Positions 22,109 through 33,159 of a stretch of DNA of 64,000 bases are shown here, one piece after another. The position numbers and the translations under genes were made by a program. Position 1 is the stretch's first letter. Every line of letters begins with the position of its first letter. Location: assembly GCF_014356525.2 (NCBI RefSeq), contig NC_052510.1, positions 13,936,778 to 14,000,777 of the forward strand, read 5' to 3'. This DNA is from Nilaparvata lugens (taxonomy: Eukaryota > Arthropoda > Insecta > Hemiptera > Delphacidae). The notes under the pieces were generated by a model. The model worked only from the letters and a program-made list of their open reading frames with translations. It was not told the DNA's origin and ran no database searches.

Positions 22109-22764
22109 GTAAGTTGAGGAAATACGAGTATTTATAAACAGGCTAGGTATACAAATATGGACGGTACTCTATCTTATCTTAGAGTGTTATCTTTAACATG
22201 TTAGTTGATTACTATATACTCATAAATGTGAGTGTACAATTAGAGTATATAATAGATCAGCTCGTTTCAAGACTCTTGTGAAAAACAATATTGAACAGTG
22301 AGGCCAGTAAACATAAATTAATGAATTTTTGGACGTTCATTTTTTTGCCGTCCTTATGAATTCTACGAGATCAAACGGAACTTGATAAACATCATCAATC
22401 AGAGCTATACTGGGAGTATAGATATTTTTATTTTTCATAAAACAAACTTTATGACGGGAGTTGCTTCTATCAATTATCCTATTCTATCAAGACTAATTTT
22501 GTTTGTAAACCCGACAGATCGCGAAAACTGCTTAAAGGGGTATTTTAAAAACTTCAGAAGTGTCCGTTGTGGAATCTGTTTGTAAAGAATGAGGAAATTC
22601 GGCCAAAATTTAACTTGGGCGAAAGAAAGGGGTTATTTATTAAAACGGCCAAATAGCTGTTGTTGCTTTTCCTAATGTGAAAATATCTTGCATAGAAGTA
22701 AGGCGCTTTTCCCATGAATCAATTATAGCTTTCGATAAAAATATTGGAGAATATGTTGTATAAG

Positions 22765-22856
22765 TTAACAGTTCGTTGACTGTCAGTATTCCTCATTAAT
22801 AGCATCAATGCTCCCCTTTCAAACAATGTTGACAAATTGATGTGAATCTTACTATA
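22765..22856. repeat. Hairpin module 6, degenerate
   Basis: GACTGTCAGTATTCCTCATT on the left and AATGTTGACA on the right, ending TGTGAATCTTACTATAAT, which preserves the outer CTATAGTGAGATTCAC-like terminus. Confidence 0.65.
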
Positions 22857-22984
22857 ATCTGGTTACTTTAGATCAGATGAAGAAAATAATCTTGATGATC
22901 TCTACTGTTTCAATTTCAATCATGTTTGACATTTCTGCTTTTGATGCCAGCTGTTATTATTATGTGAAATGAGCTCTCATTGAA

Positions 22985-24599
22985 TGAAATCATAATCATT
23001 GAAGTCAATAATTATACTAAGAAATTAATTTGTTTGAATATGTGTGTTTGTGGATATATGTATCTATGTTGGATGGATCTCGAAAACGGCTCTAACGATT
23101 TTGATTAAATCAGGAATATATTGTGCTTGCGACAAAAAACATTATTTTGGAACAGGTCTCAACTCTGGAAAAATTTGTTGAACTACCAAGAGAAAGGATT
23201 ATAGGTCCCTCAAGTAGCAGCTGATCAGAAAAATCGTTTTCCATAGTCTGTTGAAAACGTAAGAAAGTGTGAGCAAATAAGAAACATTATAATAGCTGTA
23301 GTTGAGTTACCAAATTTGGCGACCTTATTTTAAAATATTGCAGTATTCATGGAACATCTGGAAGAATTGGTTCAGAAAGTGACCGGATGATAGTAAAAGA
23401 AATTTAAAATCGATCTCTTCAAACATATAGTAGTTGAATGTAATGTTCATTGTGAGGTGATAGAAATGCGACTAATTTCTTCAGCTCCTGTTGTATTGGT
23501 TCTCCTGTTGCTCTATGTTTGTACGCAGCCATGGCCTTGGGAGAGACAGTTTTGCACTGTTTGTTAATTCATAATCTGGACTTAATACCACGAGAACCAA
23601 TCAGAGAAGCCTTCTATTATAAAAACCCTGCTCTGATTAATTCTCATGGAATTTAATCCCGATTGAAATTGAACATTCTTTTGTGCTACTGGGCCTGATA
23701 TTTCCATGTTTCAAAATCAGTAAAAAACTGAATAAAAAAAAACATAATATTCCATCAGCTGCTCCTATTTCCTTTCAAGATGTTATTTCGACACAAGGCA
23801 AACCTATTGATATTGATAGATCACAAGTAAATTCTAAAGTTGTCAATTTAGATAGAAATTTGATTGAGTTACATGTTAGTTTACATCCAAATCTCCATCC
23901 CTAAGCTTTTGATTTCAAGCTAAGATCAAAGAGAGAAATCATATAATGGTAGTCAATAATCGAAGCGATTGAATTAACTTTATTCAGATTGCAAATTCAC
24001 ATTAGAATGATCCCACTTTAATGTGTATGATTGTAGAGTTTAGAACATGTGAAATCAGCCACAATAAATGTTATACTATTATGATAGGACTCTTATGTAT
24101 GAATGGACTTCCATGGAAGGAAGAATCAGTGTATTGGTTGCTTTTACACTTTTGGATAAGTAAAACGAAAAGTAAGCGACAGGCTATGCCAAAAATTCCA
24201 GAATAAGCAAGAGATCCATGGATACCAGAGTCATCAAATTCCGAATCAACCTAATTTGGAATTTGATCTTCCATTGCCAAAGCAAAAATAACATGATCAC
24301 TGCTAATTTGATAACTGTCAACGGGAAATATTAATTGCCAATGAATAAAGTCGAGGGCGACCCTTAAGCCCCGCCCCATATCCTACAAAATTTGCTGCAA
24401 TTAGACTACTCTTTCAACAGAGCACTTCCAACACATCAATTAATTATTTGAATGATTTGACTTAATAATTTTCATGCCAAGTTGTGGCCTAATCTCAAAA
24501 ACGATTATAACAATTTTGGTAGGATCTAGATTATAAATGTTTCACAAAAATAATTTTATCTTATAATTCCCGTAGCGAAGCACGGGTGCCCTGCTAGTT
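22985..24599 (+). mobile_element. Helitron-like or other 3'-hairpin repeat, about 1.6 kb
   Basis: A 5' portion with ATGGATCTCGAAAACGGCTC and TAACGATTTTGATTAAAT (from about 23070) resembles the start of widespread insect non-autonomous repeats. The 3' end is AATTCCCGTAGCGAAGCACG followed by GGTGCCCTGCTAGT, where CCCGT...ACGGG forms a hairpin before a CTAGT terminus as in the 10172 family. A second, diverged copy of the 5' motif (AATCTCAAAAACGATTATAA) lies at about 24490, so two elements may be fused. A plus-strand frame at 23683-23904 has no recognisable domain. Confidence 0.5.
23591..23650. repeat. Internal inverted repeat, 19-bp arms
   Basis: CACGAGAACCAATCAGAG near 23591 pairs with CTCTGATTAATTCTCATGG ending near 23650, with three mismatches and a loop of about 22 bp. 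It lies inside the 22985-24599 repeat and may be a small nested insertion. Confidence 0.6.
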
Positions 24600-26617
24600 T
24601 TAATTATAAATTAGTCAGTCTAATTATAATCTGTTCACTCTGAATATAATACAGGGACGGTAAAAATAGTACGTTCTGAAATCGATGTGTAGTTTACACA
24701 CACATGACTCGCTTTTATCTCATTATAGTATGATATTCAACTATAGCTATGTGGAAATATATTCTGTACGTGTGGTGTGAGTCCCCCTTTCACTATGGTT
24801 CTATTTCAGTTTGTTACGTTCGAAATTAATTCGATTCATCGAACTCTAAATTCTCGGGTTACAATGATTCTGAACAGCTTTTTCATCGCAGGCGTAATTG
24901 GTGTGGGTGATTCACACTATTTGCTTCAACAAATTAATTAATTGTGACTTCAGCAGCACATTCAACACGTTGCAACGTTCAAAAACCTCGAACACCCACA
25001 TTTACACACATTCAAATTCACCCACGGTTATTGATCACGGGGTTAATGAACATATTGAGTTCCAGTGATAGTGTTTGTGATTTGAGCAACAAAGAGCTTT
25101 TTTACTGACCTTCTATTTGCATGCAAATTGAGAATAATTTAGGAAATGCTATTTTGATTTTGGCACCGATAGTAAGCTCAACCCTGCATTTTTCTATTGA
25201 GATAGCTACATTACATTTATTCTTCATTATTTTGGTCTTCCATGTGATTGCACGTATTTCCTTCTAATAAAGGAGAAGGTGAACATATAAAGTGCCTGCT
25301 TAACTCTTATTTATTCAAGGTGTGGAAGAGAGCGGCTCTGATTCATACATTCAAAGAGTTACACAATATGAAAAAAGTGTAAAACAGAATTGATGGAAGT
25401 TCGAAAACAAAATAATACAGTAGTTTCTTGTACAGCTTATATTTTTACATGTACAATGATATAGGTGTTGAAGACTTTATTCCTAAATTACAAATATTTG
25501 GCATACTATTCCAGTAACTTACTTAACAATGGTCCACTATCGGATATGGAAAGGATATACTCTCGATTCTACAGTATTAGATACATCAATACATTACATT
25601 ACATTGTAGCTAATACATCATATATCATAATATTGTACGAATTCTAACATCAACATAGCAAAAATATTCATAAGCTGTGTTGTGTTGTGATTCGATACAT
25701 ATTTATTCAGCTAATTTTATTATTATAATATCTATTCATTCATAGCCAATGGGTACAATTCAGATAAAAACAACAGGCATTCACTCAAAACTGGTCTCAA
25801 CCTTAATTTGAAATTAATAGTCTACAGGTTATGTAGATCTTATGTATTACAAACAATAAATATAATATAAATTAGTAGAAACAATATAAAAACTTGTAGC
25901 CCATATTAGCGAAGTGATTTTAGATATAATATAGTATAGGATATATTCTCAATTTTCAACATTCTTACATGTTTTGTGGCATATCATTTCAACTGGATAT
26001 GATAAACTTCCTAGAGAACTCTCCATTCATTTATTTCCTATTCAGTTCTCCAAAAACATTGAGTTATCGACTTGTGGAAGTGATTGGTCAATAAGAGAAA
26101 AAGATTGACATGGAACAAGCGAATTCAATGTGGGTTTAATCAGTTAAGTGAGAGTCACCAGGCACCAACCGACTCTCCATTTCATGTGTTATGAATTATT
26201 GAATGGAAGATGAGTGGCTACCCTAATATTCTATACGTTCAGAAAAAACCGTAGTTGGACCTTCTAAAATATTGGAAAAGATTAGTTGGGTATCGATCAA
26301 CAAACACTCCATTTCTGTCACGGTTTTTAGGTATGAAAAATTATACTTTATTCTAATGAATTCTCTTCCTGAGAAATGATGTCATTCCCTCATGTATTTG
26401 AGCCTCCAAGCAATGGCTAATGTATTTCTTTATTTGATTACTGGAGTCATTAATAAATCAAAATAATTTCACCAGTAAGACTTGGTTTTCCTCAATTAAG
26501 TTCTAGACAAGAAATCTCTGAGTAATAAAATACCATGTATGAGAAATTTCTGAGTTTGAGATTCAGTTGAGAGGTACATACTACTGAAATAATATATATG
26601 AAGCTCTACAGTAAGCA
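24600..26617. other. AT-rich unique DNA, nothing recognised
   Basis: About 2 kb with no coding frame above 60 codons, no clear repeat and no promoter-like island. Confidence 0.45.
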
Positions 26618-26975
26618 CTATAGTGAGGTCCACGTTATAATGGCAGTGGAGAAAGATAGGAGAACAATGTTGCCGAACATCTGTCTTGTCGATACCTTCT
26701 ATACGATAGCTGATACAGATTTATTGATGTAATATTAACTGTTGATTCTCGTTTAAAATAATCAATTATATTTTATTAAGCAAGAAATTATATTTTCCAA
26801 TAATGAATTTTCATGATTAAGACGAAATATTTTTTGAGTAATTGTTGATTCTACATTGTTGAAAGACGATCTGGCAACAGAGCAAATCGAGAAAGAGATA
26901 GCACTATCCGCTTTGTTGAATGTTGTCTATCATTGCTAATCAAACACTGCCATTATAACGTGAACCTGACTATAG
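26618..26975. mobile_element. MITE, GTTATAATGGC family, copy 2
   Basis: Termini CTATAGTGAGGTCCACGTTA and, reversed, CTATAGTCAGGTTCACGTTA match over about 31 bp with two differences, reaching AATGGCAGTG. Interior strings (TGATACAGATTTATTGATG, GACGATCTGGCAAC) match copy 1 at 15901. The outer bases CTATAGTGAGRTYCAC are close to those of the short hairpin modules. Confidence 0.9.
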
Positions 26976-27106
26976 TTTCAGACATTGCATTGCTCAATAA
27001 AATCTCTGAGTTCGAGACTCAGTTAAGAGAAATACTGTATACCAAAGAAAGTTGGATTTAATAATATTTGTTCATAGCCTGCTACAAAAGAGAGTACATC
27101 AGTACA

Positions 27107-27690
27107 ACTATAGAGAAAAGATAGCATTAGAATATATCCCATGGTAAAAGGGGTTTATGTTTCAAATTTTACTTCTATTTCAAGCCTATTATCGACATTT
27201 GATAACAGCCTATTAAATATTACAGTCTACTTTTGTCGATTATTAATAATACATAACTTCACGGATAAAAACCACTTGCACAATCGGCTTAAGAAAAAAA
27301 CAGAGCATCTAATTAAAATAATTTAATAGTTGTTTTTAGTTCGTCACTTAGTTGAACCCTATTATTTTTTGCTTATAATTTTCAATTCCTTATTCTATTA
27401 TTAAGTTTTTAGTTACTAGATTTTTTATTGTATCTAGTGTCATTAAAGTAGGCTATAGTTATAATTTTTCTTATCGATTGTCAGAAGACTCCTCCATGCA
27501 CACGGACTTGACGCCCAAGCATGGAGTTATTCATTTACTTTTTACTTGTTTTTCATATTAATGTTACAAACTAATTTATCGTGTTTACTTTGTTTTTACA
27601 TACTATGTAATGTATAAAGTTTTTGAATAAAATGAATTGAATTGAACTTGGGACATAAACGCCTTATACCATGCTATATCTTTTATGCCA
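27107..27690. mobile_element. Degenerate CCATAGAG-family MITE split by a LINE end
   Basis: The left part (27107-27190: ACTATAGAGAAAAGATAGC, ATATATCCCATGGTAAAAG) and the right part (27650-27690: TTGGGACATAAACGCCTTAT, ACCATGC) correspond to the two ends of the intact MITE at 56424-56700. The space between is filled by a plus-strand LINE 3' end. This is a clear nested insertion. Confidence 0.65.
27290..27648 (+). mobile_element. LINE 3' end nested in the MITE
   Basis: The plus-strand 3' untranslated-like sequence ends in TTGAATAAAATGAATTGAA followed by TTGAA, a poly(A)-signal-like word plus a short tandem tail. It contains CTCCATGCACACGGACTTG and GCCCAAGCATGGAG, which can pair into a stem. No coding portion is present. 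Confidence 0.6.
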
Positions 27691-27871
27691 TATGAGTGAT
27701 ACCACTCACCAATATGTTTAATCCTGGATGAAAGTAGGCTACTATCAAAATCATTGAAATAATTTTGGATTGATGCGATGATGATGAAGGTAATAAAATT
27801 CTGAAACTTGGACGAATAATTCTATTAATATTCTTGGAACATACACAAATGATTATATTATATATCAGTTC

Positions 27872-28310
27872 GGGTTCATAGAATTGGCTCACTCGGAACT
27901 CGCTGACTCCATGTTAAACTGCCGTATTAATCAATACTACACCGATGGTGGAGTATTGGAGTATTGGATGGTGGATGGTTGGAGTGATCCGTTGTATCTT
28001 GATAGAGTGCTTGCGTAGCAATCTAGAGTTCCCCGGGTTCGAGCCCACTCTGAGCCAAACGTTTTTGACAGATCACTCCAGTGTTATCGGATGGGCACGT
28101 TAAACTGTCGGTGCCGGCTGAAGTATGACAGTCTTAAAGCCCATTGACGGCTGAAATGATATATTCAGGCGAGGTGGAACTTCCGTCAGGAACTCCCCAC
28201 CAATAACAGCCATACGAATATTATTTATACTACACCGATCAGAGCAGTTTTTATTCATATGGCAGTTTAACATGTCAGCGAGTTCCGAGTTGGCCAATTC
28301 TATCAACCCA
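27872..28310. mobile_element. MITE with long inverted repeats and a SINE-like core
   Basis: The left end GGGTTCATAGAATTGGCTCA continues through CTCGGAACTCGCTGAC and GTTAAACTGCC. The right end, reversed, gives GGGTTGATAGAATTGGCCAA with the same following blocks. Arms are about 50-75 bp. Between them lies a tRNA-like segment (separate entry), so either a SINE inserted into a MITE or the element captured it. Confidence 0.7.
27979..28215 (+). mobile_element. tRNA-derived SINE-like segment
   Basis: ATCTTGATAGAGTGCTTGCG and CCCCGGGTTCGAGCCCA are spaced and composed like the A and B boxes of a tRNA promoter. The following body has GGATGGGCACGTTAAACTG, GCCGGCTGAAGTATGACAG and GCCCATTGACGGCTG. The shape, a tRNA-like head plus an unrelated body, is that of a SINE. 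A full cloverleaf is not evident. Confidence 0.5.
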
Positions 28311-28318
28311 TTAGTTCT

Positions 28319-28345
28319 ACCATAGAGAAGAAATAGCGTATCAGT
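28319..28345. repeat. Fragment of CCATAGAG-family MITE end
   Basis: ACCATAGAGAAGAAATAGCG matches the terminus of the MITE at 56424 (CCATAGAGAAACAATAGC). Only the end is visible, directly beside the element at 27872-28310. Confidence 0.45.
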
Positions 28346-29195
28346 TGTATTGTATCAGTCTTGATTTGTTGTCAATATCTTGTATCATTTGTCTCTGGTT
28401 CTACTTATGCAACTGTAGACGGTGGCGGTTGCTGTCTGTCACTCGTGAGAATAAAACATATTTCAAATACTAATATCGACATGACATCAATGAAGGAAAT
28501 CAATGTATATATTTGATCAATAATTGAATGAGTCAGAAACCTCATTTCAACGCAGTAATATGATATCACGCTGATACCGTATTTGTCAAGAATCCACTTA
28601 CCATTGCATTCCATTCGATGTTATTACTCATTGAGCGATGTACAAATATTGGACAATAATGGAAATATGTGCTCCAATCCAATTACTGCCGCCGAAGCGT
28701 TATCATAACAAGTTCTCATCTCAATAAACCTCCAATATTCATGTCGAAACACAAAAACAATCGTCGTGAAAGGCTCTATTGCGTGCCACCGACAATCAAG
28801 GCGAAGTGGAATGGCGACGGTTGGCCCTTAACCTGAAAACTCGTAGATTATTTGAAATAAGGGCATTTTGTTAGGGCCTGTTAATAGATAAGGACCGCGT
28901 TGAGGTCCTGGTGGCTTTTTCGGCTATCATAAATAACGGTCTACCGCCGTAATAACACCTTATTAGAAGGAGTGCCATGTAATTAAATTCCCATCACAGC
29001 TGCGCTCTGTTGACTCCAGTGTTAAGTGTCTTGAACAATTGTAACAAATAATGGATTTCATGTTTCATTTTCAACTGGTGACAAATGTGAATAAATTTCA
29101 ACGAAGTAGGCTTAATGTTAAAAGCTTTGTATGACAAAGGATAAAATATCCTTCCAGCTGAATGAAGTATGGTAGTGATAATATAAGTGGAATTC
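28345..29195. other. GC-richer non-coding stretch
   Basis: Around 28690-29020 composition shifts: AAGCGTTATCATAACAAG, GGCGACGGTTGGCCC, AAGGACCGCGTTGAGGTCC and CGGTCTACCGCCGTAATAAC. It resembles the conserved non-coding sequence seen between insect developmental genes, but conservation cannot be tested here. A minus-strand donor-like AATG/GTAAGT at about 28600 is the only splice word noted. Confidence 0.35.
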
Positions 29196-29345
29196 CAGAG
29201 TATCTAGAAATCTAGAGTAACTAGAGTATCTAGTAATATAATAGGTATCTTCATGGTATTAACACTGATTTATAAACAAATAAACACTGATTTATAAACA
29301 AATAAACACTGATTATTAACAGATAAATAAACAGACAAACACTGG
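29195..29345. repeat. Short tandem repeats, unit about 22 bp
   Basis: Three units of ACACTGATTTATAAACAAAT (29261-29345), the last decayed, preceded by repeated TCTAGAGTA/TCTAGTAAT words (29200-29240). Confidence 0.8.
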
Positions 29346-29676
29346 AAAATATCACTGTAATGATATTTCTCCAAGTTATTCAAGAAAGATGACAACTCCA
29401 AAGTTCTATTGTCAAGTATGATAAAAAAAGAAAATTGAGTTTAATGTATGATGTTGCAAATAATATAAAGTTTTCATTTTCTCCTATCATTTAGAATCTA
29501 GAGAATTCATCTATTTAGTGTTGAATTTATGACACTCACTCACTCTCAACTCCCGTATTTTATTTTCAGTTATTCAACAATTAATTTCTGATCATTATTT
29601 ATGATTTATCACTTGCTTCCAACTCCTCCAATCTGCGCTTTGACTCTAGTTTCATGAGCTGACAGGTTGAAGACAT

Positions 29677-29790
29677 CTATCAAATCAAATCAATTTTATG
29701 CTCATCCAAAAACACAGCTCACAAACAAAAATATAAATATTATACATTATTTAAGAAAAAAAAAGTTTTTGAACAATGGCATCAAAAACA
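29677..29790 (-). mobile_element. LINE 3' tail, minus strand
   Basis: On the minus strand the stretch ends AAAATTGATTTGATTTGAT, a (TTGAT)n tail typical of LINE 3' ends in this window. Only about 110 bp are attributable. Confidence 0.45.
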
Positions 29791-29984
29791 AATCAGTTGA
29801 AAGAGAGTTATCATGGTGTATTTTAGTTCAATCAAACTTCAATTAATCATCAAAATTATATGAAATAAGATTCCAAAAACTATATGATCAAGTCTATCCG
29901 AAGAAAAAAGTACATTATTTCAGAAGCTCAAGGATTTTAGAAAAGTGGAAAATGAATGAAGTAGTGAAATCAGATTGGATTTAA

Positions 29985-30420
29985 GAATAAGAATAAGAAT
30001 TTTATTTGCCATTAAACATATAAACATCAATGCAATAGGCTTCGTCAACAAAATATAAATTTGAAATACATATTACAATATAATATATAACATGAAAACT
30101 AATTATAGCTCACAGTCTAGCAATACTACTAATATCACAGTCTATAAATTCTCTTAAGTTATAAAATGGATTCTTTTTCAGCCAATTCTTTACCACTAAT
30201 TTAAAGCTTTTTTCTTGCAAATTTCTCATTGCTATGGGGAGTTTATTAAACATTACATGCCTCTGATACATATGACTCCTATGAGTTCTAGACAATCTTA
30301 CATAGGGTGTGAGAAGGTCACCGTTTTGTCTGGTATTGTAATATTTAGTAAAATTTAATAAAATTTTGAAATTGGTTTTGCTGATACAGATATCCTCAGC
30401 GTTAATATTTATAAAACTGG
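29985..30420 (-). mobile_element. LINE fragment with reverse-transcriptase C-terminus
   Basis: The minus strand carries an open stretch ending at 30110. Readable blocks are YYNTRQNGDLLTPYVRLSR, HMYQRHVMFNKLP and FYNLREF. The order N-T-R...P..R, then a Y/H-rich motif before N-K-L-P, then a closing Y-x-L-x-E-F, is that of the C-terminal end of reverse transcriptases in CR1/jockey-like non-LTR retrotransposons. It is followed by AAATAAAATTCTTATTCTT, a poly(A)-signal-like word with a TTCTTA tail. The element is 5'-truncated; no catalytic domain is left. Confidence 0.75.
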
Positions 30421-30429
30421 AATCATAAG

Positions 30430-30780
30430 TCCATTTTCACTCCATATTAATGGAATGCAAATCTCATTCACTCAATATCCATATTAATATCACACATGAG
30501 AATTCCATCCTCCATAAATTTGAAATTGAAGTCTCATGAGACTTACGACCTCTACACATTTATTCACACTTGAGTTCATTTTCGTCCAACCTATCAAGAA
30601 AACATCCAACAATATCACATCAGAGACAATTTTAGTCGAGACATTTATAAGCCAGACCTTTACACGCGCATTGAACTAGCATTTTGTTCTGTGGATATGA
30701 GTGAGAAAAAATCTCTACAGCTTCACTAATATCTGAAAAATAAATCGATTAATCAATTCATTCATTCTTTTCAAGCTCTA
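30430..30780. other. Unique AT-rich DNA
   Basis: Nothing recognised between the LINE fragment and the pyrimidine-rich domain. Repeated CTCATGAGACTTACG and ACTCAATATCC strings are short and not convincing. Confidence 0.4.
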
Positions 30781-31175
30781 TATCATTTACTCCATACTAT
30801 TTTCTCCCCTGTGACTAGACTGTATACTGATTCTCTTAATGCTTTTCGTATTCTTCTCTTCTCTTCTCTTCGCCACTCTTCACCATTTGTATTCTTCTCT
30901 CATCATCTCACTGTCCTCTTCTGTGAATGTTCTGTCATCTTCCACGTCTCCTTTTTCTTGAATTATTCCTTCTACTTTCCTATAGAATGACATCATAGTT
31001 TCTTCTCTCATTTTCCTTTCTTCGGAAACTTTCAGCTTCCTTTTCATCCCAGTCCAACTTTTCTATCCTCCCCTGTACCTTCTCAGCATTTTTCATTTTC
31101 CATCTCTTGCGTTTTTCCTCAATCTTCATACTTTAATATTCCTTATCGACTTCTACACGTCCTACTCCACTTTCA

Positions 31176-31206
<31 letters not shown>

Positions 31207-31859
31207 ACTGGAATATCAGAATCTTACTCTTTTCTTCATTCATCATCTCATCCTCTCTCCTCTATTTTTCTTCTTCACTCACATCTACACACTTATTTTC
31301 AAATTCATCCTCTCAAAGTCCATCACTTTCATCTTTTTTCCAACCTTCTCTTCATTTTACATCTCTCTCTACCTCTCTAATCAAATCCAATCAGACCAGC
31401 AAATGTAAAATATATAAAAAATAGATATCAAACATTTCCTTCTACACTCACCGTCTCTTTCTCCTTCTATCTTCTCTTCTCCTTACTTCTACTCAGTCCT
31501 CTCTATCCAACTTCACTTCTGTTTCTCCTTCTCTTATTCTATTAAATTTCATCTTCCTCCCCTTACATGTCTCCTCAACATTTCTATCTATTAATCTTCT
31601 CTACGCCCATCCATCTCTCAATTTCATTCTACTCATTATTTCCTCATTCTCTTCCTCTTCATCCCACATCATATTTATCACCTCATCTTTTCCTCTTCTA
31701 TGTTTTTCACCTCTCCTGTTCCTTACTCTCTTGTCCCTCCCTCTCCTATTGCAACCTCTCCTCTTCCTACCGCTTCTATTCCTACCTCTTTTCTTGCTCC
31801 CTCTTTTATAACCACCTCTACTATTTCTCCCTCTTTTATTCCTACCTCTCGCATTCTTC

Positions 31860-32640
31860 CCTCTCCTATACCTTCCCCTCCTATTCCTATTTCTCCCTCA
31901 CCTATTCCTACTCCTCCTATTCCTATTTCTCCCTCTCCTATTCCTACTCCTCCTATTCCTATTTCTCCCTCTCCTATTCCTACTCCTCTTATTTTCTTAA
32001 TTTATATTTTGTAAATTCATCTATAATTTTACTGTATTGTAAGCTATTGTATATAAGTGAATAAGCCAGTATATATTGTAATCTACATGAATAAAGTACT
32101 CAATCAATCAATCAATTAATCAATCCTCCTATTCCTACCTCTCCTATTCCTACCCCTCCTATTCCTACTCCTCCTATTCCTATTTCTCCCTCTCCTATTC
32201 CTACTCCTCTTATTTTCTTAATTTATATTTTGTAAATTCATCTATAATTTTACTGTATTGTAAGCTATTGTATATAAGTGAATAAGCCAGTATATATTGT
32301 AATCTACATGAATAAAGTACTCAATCAATCAATCAAACAATCCTCCTATTCCTACCTCTCCTATTCCTACCCCTCCTATTCCTATATCTCCCTCTCCTAT
32401 TCCCATTTCTCCCTCTACTATTCCCACCCATCCTATTCCTATTTCTCCTATTCCACCCTCTCCTATTCCTAAATCTCTCATACCCACCTCTCCTTTTTCT
32501 CCCTCTCTTATTCCTAGCTCTCCTATTCTCACCTCTCCTTTTCCTCCATTTCCTATTCTCACCTCTCCTTTTCCTCCATTTCCTATTCTCACCTCTCCTA
32601 TTCCTACCTCCCCTATTCCTACCTCTCTTGTTTCACATTC
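31860..32640. repeat. CCTATT-based minisatellite
   Basis: Units such as CTCCTATTCCTAC and CTCCTATTCCTATTTCTCC repeat dozens of times with 6-bp sub-periodicity and 12-24-bp higher periods. The array is interrupted at 31989-32124 and 32210-32340 by copies of a LINE 3' end. Confidence 0.85.
31989..32340 (+). mobile_element. LINE 3' end duplicated with minisatellite flank
   Basis: TTGTAAATTCATCTATAATT through CATGAATAAAGTACTCAATC and a (CAAT)n tail occurs twice, 221 bp apart. The duplicated segment also includes upstream minisatellite units, so the LINE end inserted once into the array and the array then expanded by a 221-bp slip or unequal exchange. Tails differ (one has an extra AATTAATC). Confidence 0.8.
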
Positions 32641-32759
32641 CATCCGTTTCCACTTTTCACTCGATGCTAGTTGCTTGGCTCGTTCTTCCAGCCGCCGACT
32701 TTATTTGTTGTGACAGCCCTGAAATATCATTCCGACCTTTCGCTTACAGAAGGTGGCAA

Positions 32760-32830
32760 ACAGACCTGTTGCCAGGGGGGACCCGTTGGTGGTGGGGGGC
32801 TTGTCAAGGTGCTCCCTTCCCCCCCACCGA
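32760..32830 (+). other. G-run cluster next to a C-run
   Basis: CCAGGGGGGACCCG, GGTGGTGGGGGGC and, 30 bp on, CCCTTCCCCCCCACC. Several G runs of two to six could form a G-quadruplex on the plus strand. This sits in a GC-rich block (32640-32900) with no supported coding frame. Confidence 0.4.
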
Positions 32831-33159
32831 TTAGAAAAACGAAGAGGGCTCAGAATGCAAATGCTCTTGGTGACATTGTACTGTGCTCAGGCTGTCCTGT
32901 ACTGCTTACCAAATCGATTTACCAATTCCTATTACTGGTCCTTTTTCCTCTTCCTTTCTCCATTTCTGTTAGTCTCTCTATCACTCTTTCTCTCTTTCTG
33001 TCTCTTTCTCTCACTTTCATCAATTTCTATTACTGGTACGTTTTCTACTTCCTTTCTCCATTTCTGTTAGTCTCACACATCTCTGTCACTTTTTCTTTTC
33101 TTCTCACTCTCTCTGTTTCCCTCACTGTCTCTCTCTCCATCTGACCGTTTCCTCAAATG

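Larger units (their letters stand above)
30780..33150. repeat. 2.4-kb pyrimidine-rich domain
   Basis: The plus strand is overwhelmingly C and T across about 2.4 kb, apart from two LINE insertions and a G-rich interruption at 32650-32900. Long open frames on both strands (for example Ser/Tyr-rich 31567-32064 plus and Gly/Glu-rich 32329-32643 minus) are consequences of this bias and of repeat periods, not genes. Confidence 0.8.

Noticed and set aside
31567..32064. 165-codon plus-strand open frame, the longest in the window
   Set aside because: It is Ser/Tyr/Pro/Leu-rich, overlaps other open frames, and is kept open by the CT bias and the CCTATT minisatellite.
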